Shown: in pieces, positions 8,719 through 12,989 of the stretch | How positions within the stretch are numbered: position 1 is the first letter of the stretch | Layout: the number at the start of each line of letters is the position of its first letter | Source of the DNA: Phycisphaerae bacterium | GTDB lineage: Bacteria; Planctomycetota; Phycisphaerae; UBA1845; UTPLA1 | DNA length: 12,989 bases | NCBI GenBank assembly: GCA_016935885.1 | Contig: JAFGQA010000362.1 | Span: 1-12,989 of the forward strand | Direction of reading: 5' to 3' | Program-made: the position numbers and the translations under genes | Notes under the pieces: generated by a model | The model's database searches: none | The model's input: the letters and a program-made list of their open reading frames with translations, nothing else | What the model was told of the DNA's origin: nothing

Positions 8719-8874
8719 TATGAGGAGCAAGAGCTACGACACGAGTTGCCGCGCGCAGAGGGGATCCCTGAACCACCACGGCACGTTGAGCAGAACCAGG
8801 ATGAGGATGAACTCGAACGCAAAGAATCGATAGAAACCGTGGGAACGAGGATTCCGCAGGGATCGCCATGAAAC
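8662..8874 (-). pseudogene. Remnant of an isoprenylcysteine carboxylmethyltransferase-like membrane protein
   Basis: Read on the minus strand from about 8874, the sequence gives RSLRNPRSHGFYRFFAFEF, a hydrophobic stretch ILILVLLNVPWWFRDP, then ARQLVS. A TAG (8734-8736) follows, and the same frame continues as LLLLISAVLPALGFYSLRII and DRPK. This matches, from memory, the N-terminus of bacterial isoprenylcysteine carboxylmethyltransferase family proteins, where a Trp normally follows QLVS. The TAG is thus most simply a TGG-to-TAG nonsense change. No proper start codon is in frame before RSLRNP. The catalytic C-terminal half is absent because the homology stops at about 8662, next to the integrase fragment. 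The gene is dead or was cut by the mobile-element events nearby. Confidence 0.62.
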
Positions 8875-9196
8875 TCCGACAATGGGGATCGACGGCACCA
8901 CGAGAATAGCGAGCCGAGCATGCCGTCCATTAACCGCATCGGGAAAAGGAAGGTCCAACGCGCGGAAGCTTGGTTGCTCTCGACCTGCCAGCCCCGCACA
9001 CCGCCCCACACGCTGGGCCGTATCGGCCCCATACTGCTCTGGCGGCTATGCAACGGGCCACGAGGAGGCCGGTCTACCGAATTCGACGAATTCGTTTGCC
9101 GTTTCGGCCGAGGAGCGCGATCGCGAGTTGGTCACTAAGTTGGTCAATCGTCACTTGGTGGTGACTTGCTCCTCAGTCTATCAGTGACTTGCCACC
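8875..9196. other. Gene-free stretch with short direct repeats
   Basis: No gene is supported on either strand. It holds two copies of AGTTGGTCA (9126-9134 and 9138-9146) and two of GTGACTTGC (9161-9169 and 9184-9192), which lead into the palindrome at 9197-9239 and the tRNA-derived site. The repeats may belong to the attachment region of a lost element. Confidence 0.45.
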
Positions 9197-9239
9197 CACT
9201 TGTAACGCTCGTTTTTTGCCAAAAAACGCGTTGTAAGTG
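9197..9239. repeat. 43-base imperfect palindrome with a T6/A6 core
   Basis: The centre is a perfect 8-bp stem CGTTTTTT-gcc-AAAAAACG (9210-9228). Outer arms CACTTgtAACG and CGTTgtAAGTG extend the pairing with two mismatches and a short bulge. It lies 35 bases before the tRNA-Gly fragment. It could form a cruciform, act as a transcription stop, or be part of an integrase binding region. Confidence 0.65.
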
Positions 9240-9274
9240 CCTTTGCCACAGACACTTGCGCGCCGAGCACCGAA

Positions 9275-9315
9275 TTCCCAAGCTGGACGTCGTGGGTTCG
9301 AATCCCATCGCCCGC
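9275..9315 (+). pseudogene. 3' half of tRNA-Gly (anticodon CCC), probable attachment-site scar
   Basis: The stretch reads as the 3' half of a tRNA: anticodon loop TTCCCAA (anticodon CCC), 3' anticodon stem GCTGG, variable loop, a perfect T arm GTGGG-TTCGAAT-CCCAT, and a 3' acceptor strand CGCCCGC with discriminator A at 9316. The acceptor strand would pair with GCGGGCG, as in bacterial tRNA-Gly. The bases before the loop (CCGAA) do not pair with GCTGG, and no D arm or 5' acceptor strand precedes it, so this is not a complete tRNA. Such 3' tRNA ends are typically duplicated by tyrosine integrases as att sites, and an integrase remnant lies about 600 bases upstream. Confidence 0.75.
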
Positions 9316-9770
9316 ATTTGACTCGGAAGTGCTTGTCAAGTATGGGCTTATCCGGCAGAGCCTTTTTGCCTGTGGTACGCCGAAAAGACCACCGGATTCC
9401 GAAGTTGGTCAGTAATCGGTCAGTCGGGTCGGGGTCTGGCTGGAATTGGGCACTCGGCGGCAGCGAGGACCCTGGCGGTGATATCCTCTCCGCCTTTATG
9501 AGCCACCACTCCACCGGTATCGGGCGGCTTCCAACTCGTGTGAGCCCGACCCAACGCATCCTGAAAAACGTGGCCGAGAAGTCGACGGCGATCACGAGGC
9601 AACCATCTTCGTTGTTGATCTCGTTGCCCTCAAGTTGCCCTCAAAACGCAGTCCGAGACAGTAAGAAACCGTGCGAGAACAGTAGATCAACGAGAACGCT
9701 CAAGTCCTTGCTCTCGCTACGGTTAAGCTGCAAACACAGCCCCTTGCTCAACTTGCAGAGTTGGGGTAGA
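9316..9770. other. Gene-free mobile-element debris with small repeats
   Basis: No gene is supported. A third copy of AGTTGGTCA occurs at 9403-9411, on the other side of the tRNA-Gly fragment from the first two. An exact 11-base tandem repeat GTTGCCCTCAA occupies 9623-9644. The stretch ends at a possible tRNA-Ser tail. The apparent reading frames through the tRNA fragment carry no family motif and look like chance. Confidence 0.45.
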
Positions 9771-9789
9771 TCGAATCCCTCCCTCTCCG
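9771..9789 (+). other. Possible tRNA-Ser 3' tail (attachment-site scar)
   Basis: TCGAATCCCTCCCTCTCCG equals the end of a typical bacterial tRNA-Ser: T-loop TCGAAT, T-stem CCCTC, acceptor CCTCTCC and discriminator G. The preceding bases GGTAGA do not pair to complete a T arm, so only this short tail is present. It may be the att core of a second lost element, or chance similarity over 19 bases. Confidence 0.35.
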
Positions 9790-10245
9790 TTCCTGTCGTG
9801 CAGTGTCATGCAATGCCTATCGGCGTCAGCCATGTCCGTTTCAGCCTCGTTTGATAGGAGTTCTCACGCCCGTGCCGGCAACGTGGGTCTGATACGTTGA
9901 GTATCAATCGGTCAAGGAGATTACAGACAGGAGAGCAGCCGTGCAGTTCGTGCTGACAATCCCGTACAACATGTTGGCATCGATCATGGAGTGGCCGTTT
10001 CAGGATCTCCGTTGACGGCGGCGGTCCGAGGCACAACATGCGAGTTGACGACGGGAGATCGTTGGGGCTGTGCGGAAGCCCCGGGGTGTACCCATTCCGG
10101 GAGCCAACAGCGCGAGATTCTCGACATCGGTTGGCGAGAATTGGTGATCCTGGGCGGGATCTGCCTCGCGCTTGCCGTCGAGAACTGAATCCGGCTATGG
10201 TAGTGATCATTGGGGTCCGTGACACTTCCTGCGGCATTCGACTCT
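9790..10245. other. Stretch without a convincing gene
   Basis: I see no gene with recognisable domains. A ribosome-binding-like AGGAG stands a few bases before a GTG at 9942 that opens a 24-codon frame ending at TGA 10013-10015; its product resembles nothing I know. Longer frames on both strands here are composed of repeat sequence and show no protein-family pattern. Confidence 0.4.
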
Positions 10246-10334
10246 GGGTGCCACAGGTGCCTGGCCCGCCCGTGCGGCTTCGCCGGTGGACGTATGGGGC
10301 AGACGCACCGGCAGACAAGCTGCCAGTGGCACCC
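10246..10334. repeat. Inverted repeat GGGTGCCAC / GTGGCACCC enclosing smaller hairpins
   Basis: Perfect 9-base arms lie at 10246-10254 and 10326-10334. Inside is a GGCAG-acaag-CTGCC hairpin near 10311-10325. The composition resembles the palindromic dispersed repeats common in planctomycete intergenic DNA. It lies just upstream of the two CTAG-bounded repeats. Confidence 0.45.
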
Positions 10335-10402
10335 GCCTAAACTGTCATGGACCCTGATCATTGAGTCGGCAAGCTGGAGCGCACCAGCCTGCTCATGACG
10401 TT

Positions 10403-10508
10403 CTAGCAGCCCGTGGTAAAAGGGAAAACAGCGGATCGGAAGCGCCGTTCCTGACCGTAAAAACCACCGGCGAGACGCCGGTGCCACAGTCTTGCCACGG
10501 GCTGCTAG
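10403..10508. repeat. CTAG-bounded, MITE-like inverted-repeat element, left unit
   Basis: Perfect 14-base terminal inverted repeats CTAGCAGCCCGTGG (10403-10416) and CCACGGGCTGCTAG (10495-10508) enclose a 106-base unit. Inside is a perfect 8-bp hairpin CACCGGCG-aga-CGCCGGTG (10465-10483). There is no coding capacity. If CTAG is a duplicated target site, the element proper has 10-base inverted repeats CAGCCCGTGG. The form fits a short non-autonomous transposable element or a dispersed structured-RNA repeat. Confidence 0.65.
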
Positions 10509-10617
10509 TGCTCCGTCACGCTTGACCTGTCGGGTCCGCCGGGACTCCCGGATCAATCCGTGAATGGAAGCCGGAGCACCATACTGCCCGACAAAACAAC
10601 GGTGACGCGACACTAGC
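10504..10617. repeat. CTAG-bounded inverted-repeat element, right unit
   Basis: The arms GCTAGTGctcCGTCAC (10504-10519) and GTGACGcgaCACTAGC (10602-10617) pair at 13 of 16 positions. The unit shares the CTAG at 10505-10508 with the left unit, so CTAG occurs at 10403, 10505 and 10613. An inner pair GTGCTCC (10509-10515) and GGAGCAC (10573-10579) adds a second stem. It has no coding capacity and ends about 200 bases before the methyltransferase operon. Confidence 0.55.
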
Positions 10618-10701
10618 ACTCTACCGCGACGAGCCGGTCGGACTAGTGGATGTCACGGCAGCGCTGGCCAGACTATTTCCAGCAACGCGAGCCGAATCCG
10701 A

Positions 10702-10821
10702 GTGATCCGGATTGACGATGAAGTACGCGATTCCCGCTTGGAGCTCGATAGCACATTTGTGTTTGCCGTGAGGACGGAGACGACGCAGTCGAAATCTGCC
10801 ATACAAGGATTCGCTGAATGA
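10702..10821 (+). CDS. Possible small ORF or gene tail overlapping the borosin-like precursor start
   Basis: A 39-codon frame from GTG 10702 ends at TGA 10819-10821 and overlaps the next gene's ATG in the ATGA arrangement typical of coupled genes. The product begins MIRIDDEVRDSRLELDS and looks protein-like, but no family is recognised and there is no ribosome binding site at the GTG. The frame stays open upstream to a stop at 10603-10605, so this may be the 3' tail of a gene whose front was lost to the repeat elements. It may also be chance. Confidence 0.25.
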   Translation: MIRIDDEVRDSRLELDSTFVFAVRTETTQSKSAIQGFAE

Positions 10822-11540
10822 CACGTGGGGCGGTGACTGACTTCTTGATTCGGGCTGTGTTGGACGAGCCGTTTCGCGAGCTGGCGTTGGCCGATCCGCA
10901 GCGAGCCTTTGTTGGATATGACCTCAGTGAGGAGGAACAAGAGATCCTGCGCAGCCGGGACGGTCGCCTGCTCGGGCTGCTTGGCAAGGCCGTTGCGTAT
11001 GCCAAGGCGTTGGTCGAGCATCCGGCGAAAGGAGACCTTTCCGAGGCAACCGAATCGTCGCTTCCAAGCCTGCCGGAAGTCAACTTGTTGTTGCGATTGG
11101 ATCCCCGTGCAACACAACGGCCGGGCTCGGCCCTGGACGTTGCGTACGCGGCCACGCTGGCCCCTTGGCCCGGCGGCGATCACGAGCGGAAGACGACCGA
11201 CGCGGAAAACGGCGAGCAGACCGAACAACACAGCAACGACACACCGCCGAAGATCGCATGGATCATCCGCATCACACCCACGGTTGTCGATTCGCTGGAG
11301 ACCGGTCTAAAGGTGGCATATCACGCTTCGATCCGTCCATTCGCAGTCGGTGCGGACGGGAAGCAGCCCTCGGCCAAGGGGCCGACTCAGGCGTCGGCGA
11401 CGTCGCCGTGGAGACATGACGTCGAATCGTCCGCGGCGAAGGCTGCCGCGCAGGCGGTTCGGGCGAGTGATGCGGGCCGACGGTACGAGAAGCTGCTCGA
11501 GCTGATTCGTGTGCTGCAAGCGGGGGACGACCGTGGTTGA
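10818..11540 (+). CDS. Candidate split-borosin precursor: LigA-like binding domain plus two-copy repeat module
   Basis: 240 residues from the ATG at 10818, with AAGGA at 10805-10809 eight bases upstream. Residues about 7-58 are helical and follow the pattern of the LigA-like/borosin-binding domain found in SonA-type precursors and related RiPP leaders: DFLIRAVLDEPFRELALADP, then YDLSEEEQEIL and RDGRLLGLL. After a helical stretch come two diverged copies of one module, residues 85-121 and 143-179. They align without gaps and share the pattern P-x6-R-x2-P, then L-x-VAY-x-A and P-x3-G. An acidic linker (122-142) separates them. The C-terminus (about 181-240) is Ala-rich and helical, not a hydrophobic core peptide as in SonA. 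The last 8 bases overlap the methyltransferase gene. I infer that it is the methyltransferase's substrate. It could instead be a non-RiPP partner protein. It is much longer than SonA (about 70 aa). Confidence 0.8.
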   Translation: MTRGAVTDFLIRAVLDEPFRELALADPQRAFVGYDLSEEEQEILRSRDGRLLGLLGKAVAYAKALVEHPAKGDLSEATESSLPSLPEVNLLLRLDPRATQRPGSALDVAYAATLAPWPGGDHERKTTDAENGEQTEQHSNDTPPKIAWIIRITPTVVDSLETGLKVAYHASIRPFAVGADGKQPSAKGPTQASATSPWRHDVESSAAKAAAQAVRASDAGRRYEKLLELIRVLQAGDDRG

Positions 11541-12336
11541 CATCTACATCGTCGGGCTCGGCGTCTTGAACGTCGACCAGATCACCCGCGAAACCGAGCG
11601 GGCAATCCGTAGCTCGAACGAGGTGCTCTACGTCGACACGGGCGTTGCGACCCGGACGTACCTCGAAAGCCTCTGTCCGCGGGTCACCTCGCTGTTCGAG
11701 ACCAGCTACGAGGAAGCCGCGCATCGACTGACCGCATATCACCATATGGCCGCTCGGGTGTTGGATGCTGCGTTGGATCATCCGCCGGTCACTTTCGCCA
11801 TGCACGGCCATCCGACCGTCGGTGTCTATGCGCCGTTTCTCATTCGAGACATGGCCAGCCTTCTAGCTCTGGAAGTGCTGGTCCTGCCAGGCATCTCAGC
11901 GATGGACTGCCTGTTTGCCGAACTGATGGTGGACCCTTGCGTGGCCGGGATGCAAATGTACGAAGCCACCGACCTGCTGCTGCGTCGTCGACCGCTGCAG
12001 CCCGACGTACACACCTTGATCTGGCAGATAGGCTGCGTCGAAACCAGTCTGCACACGATGCGTGTTTCCAAGCCGGTACGATTCGAGCGTTTGCGATCGC
12101 ACCTGCTGCGATTCTACCCTCCCCAGCACGACGTCTCGGCGGCCTACGTGACGCCGCACCCGCTGATGCCTTCGACCGTGCTTCGGTTCGCCCTACGGGA
12201 CATCTGCGAACACGCTCACTTGCTGCATCCCGGTTTCACGCTGTTCATCCCGTCGGCGACCGAAAGACCGATCGAAGACCGTGAGCTGCTCCTCCTCATG
12301 AACAGCATTGAGCACCTTCGGCGGATCACCCGTTGA
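11533..12336 (+). CDS. Borosin-type peptide alpha-N-methyltransferase (tetrapyrrole-methylase fold)
   Basis: 267 residues from the GTG at 11533, preferred over the GTG at 11509 because GGGGGA (11522-11527) lies 5 bases upstream and the family N-terminus begins at MVDIYIVGLG. The SAM-binding tetrapyrrole-methylase fold is marked by IVGLGVL (6-12), AMHGHPTV (89-96) and LPGISAMDCLFAELMVDP (118-135). MQMYEATDLLL and HTLIWQIG (160-167) follow. These blocks correspond, in order, to YGHPGV, EPGISAEACLWADLGIDP, HQSFEAS and HLLLWQI in SonM, the split-borosin methyltransferase of Shewanella oneidensis (recalled, not searched). Tyr59, Arg65 and Tyr69 fall where SonM and the fungal OphMA place their catalytic Tyr, Arg and Tyr. 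Cobalamin or siroheme methylation is unlikely because no such pathway genes are near. The expected reaction is SAM-dependent methylation of backbone amides in the adjacent precursor. The gene overlaps that precursor by 8 bases, so the two are translationally coupled. Confidence 0.85.
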   Translation: MVDIYIVGLGVLNVDQITRETERAIRSSNEVLYVDTGVATRTYLESLCPRVTSLFETSYEEAAHRLTAYHHMAARVLDAALDHPPVTFAMHGHPTVGVYAPFLIRDMASLLALEVLVLPGISAMDCLFAELMVDPCVAGMQMYEATDLLLRRRPLQPDVHTLIWQIGCVETSLHTMRVSKPVRFERLRSHLLRFYPPQHDVSAAYVTPHPLMPSTVLRFALRDICEHAHLLHPGFTLFIPSATERPIEDRELLLLMNSIEHLRRITR

Positions 12337-12576
12337 CGCCCAGGCCGTATCGGCTGACGAGTGTGTTCTTGGAAGGCGGCGATTGCCTCGTTGACTTCCG
12401 GCAGGTGCCATCGATCGTCTCGGCGATTGTGTGCACCCTCCCGGCTTTGGTAATCATGTGGGCGTCGATCTTGCACACGGCTGTTGGAAGCGGGTACGAT
12501 GACGATGAGGCAGCTCGGTGACGTCACTGAGCCGGCGCCATTTGGGAAATGTCGGTTCAAGCAAGGAGGAATGGAC

Positions 12577-12684
12577 ATGGGTGATAAGGGAAAAAGAGAT
12601 AAAGGAAGAAAGGAACAGCAGAAGAAGGCCCAGCTTAGTCCGAAGGAAAAACGAAAAAGGAAGAAGGAAAAGAAGAACACATAA
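12577..12684 (+). CDS. Small lysine-rich protein (35 aa), MGDK-type
   Basis: Thirty-five residues from the ATG at 12577. The strong site AAGGAGGA (12563-12570) is 6 bases upstream of this ATG but directly abuts the ATG at 12571, so 12577 is the better start. The product begins MGDKGKRDKGRK and is about half Lys and Arg, with a Gln patch and the motif LSPKEKRKRKK. It has no hydrophobic segment. Short basic proteins starting MGDK recur in many bacteria as uncharacterised proteins, from memory. A nucleic-acid or ribosome-associated role is a guess from the charge alone. It stands alone, 240 bases after the methyltransferase gene. Confidence 0.75.
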   Translation: MGDKGKRDKGRKEQQKKAQLSPKEKRKRKKEKKNT

Positions 12685-12889
12685 ATGCCCCGTGCTGTCC
12701 GGTGACCTTTGCGTCCTCTCGGCGGGTTGCTGGTATTCGACGACGAGTTGGCGGAGCATCCTGGACAACTCCCGGAGACGATACGATGCTGGTTGGGGAC
12801 TGCATGGGGTCCTGGAGAAGCGGTTCGGGATGATGGCGGCAGGATACATCCCGGCGGCGGATGGGTCATTTGACGGATGGCAGGTCGGG

Positions 12890-12989
12890 CGTCGGGTGGA
12901 GACACACATCTTCGTGGCCTTCCTGGCCTACTGCCTGACGGTGACGCTCCGGGTGAAGCTCAACATTGCTGCTCCCGGATTGACACCGC
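12890..12989 (+). mobile_element. C-terminal part of an IS4/IS1634-type transposase (runs off the window)
   Basis: The frame reads RRVETHIFVAFLAYCL, then TVTLRV and APGLTP to the end of the window. The segment V-E-x-H-I-x-V-x-F-L-A-Y-C-L followed by a GLTP turn is the conserved C-terminal helix region of IS1634/IS4-like DDE transposases, recalled from the family. Upstream of about 12887 the same frame stays open but no longer resembles a transposase, so the front part seems missing or rearranged. The rest lies beyond the window, so whether it is intact cannot be judged. Confidence 0.55.

Noticed and set aside
7633..8730. 365-codon minus-strand frame covering transposase and integrase fragments
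   Set aside because: It is antisense to two recognisable protein fragments. Only its first 24 or so codons are meaningful, as the tail of the methyltransferase remnant.
9275..9315. Complete functional tRNA-Gly gene
   Set aside because: The upstream bases do not form the 5' anticodon stem, D arm or acceptor strand, so only the 3' half exists.
9126..9411. CRISPR array or replication iterons
   Set aside because: Three 9-base copies at irregular spacing, with no regular spacers and no cas or rep genes nearby.
9173..9595. 140-codon minus-strand frame containing a GRWDSNPRRP segment
   Set aside because: That segment is the antisense translation of the tRNA-Gly T arm and acceptor, a known annotation artefact.
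9984..10619. 211-codon minus-strand frame
   Set aside because: It runs through the inverted-repeat elements and shows no protein-family motif. Frames like this arise often from planctomycete repeats.
10653..11231. 192-codon minus-strand frame over the start of the precursor gene
   Set aside because: It is antisense to a gene with a good ribosome binding site, a recognisable domain and an internal repeat.
11533..12336. Cobalamin/siroheme or diphthamide methyltransferase
   Set aside because: The fold is shared, but the block order, the Tyr-Arg-Tyr residues and the LigA-like partner gene fit the borosin type better, and no tetrapyrrole genes are near.
12216..12905. 229-codon minus-strand frame at the right end
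   Set aside because: It overlaps the methyltransferase end, the lysine-rich gene and the transposase end antisense, and its Ser/Phe-rich part is just the complement of Lys codons.

Overview
The window looks like part of a planctomycete chromosome (Planctomycetota). The main reasons are a transmembrane Ser/Thr kinase fused to a formylglycine-generating-enzyme-like (FGE/SUMF1) domain, a large cadherin-like surface protein with an acidic Ser/Gly/Asp linker, and many decayed insertion sequences and palindromic repeats. This assignment comes from gene content and recalled family distributions, not from a search.

Layout. Positions 1-1237 hold the 3' end of a large cadherin/Ig-like surface protein. 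It converges on a kinase-FGE gene (1324-4065, minus strand). Divergent from that kinase is an FHA-domain protein with a possible PilZ-like C-terminus (4400-5158, plus strand), which converges on a one-TM hybrid histidine kinase (5323-7410, minus strand). Together 1324-7410 is a signalling block in which the FHA protein could read phosphothreonine made by the kinase next door.

Positions 7411 to about 10620 form a mobile-element graveyard. It contains a frameshifted IS701-type transposase piece abutting a tyrosine-recombinase catalytic-domain piece (about 7848-8718), a remnant of an isoprenylcysteine-carboxylmethyltransferase-like gene with an in-frame stop (8662-8874, minus strand), the 3' half of a tRNA-Gly with anticodon CCC that is probably an attachment-site scar (9275-9315), a possible tRNA-Ser 3' tail (9771-9789), and clustered inverted repeats. 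Two of these repeats are bounded by CTAG and lie side by side (10403-10617).

The most notable locus follows at 10818-12336. It is a translationally coupled pair: a protein with a LigA-like/borosin-binding-type N-terminal helical domain, and a tetrapyrrole-methylase-fold SAM methyltransferase whose motifs match the alpha-N-methyltransferases of split borosin RiPPs (SonM/SonA type). The candidate precursor is unusually long (240 aa) and carries two diverged copies of a 37-residue module instead of a simple C-terminal core peptide. This is the best candidate for an undescribed system in the window.

The end of the window carries a 35-residue lysine-rich small protein with a perfect ribosome binding site (12577-12684) and the C-terminal part of an IS4/IS1634-type transposase that runs off the edge.
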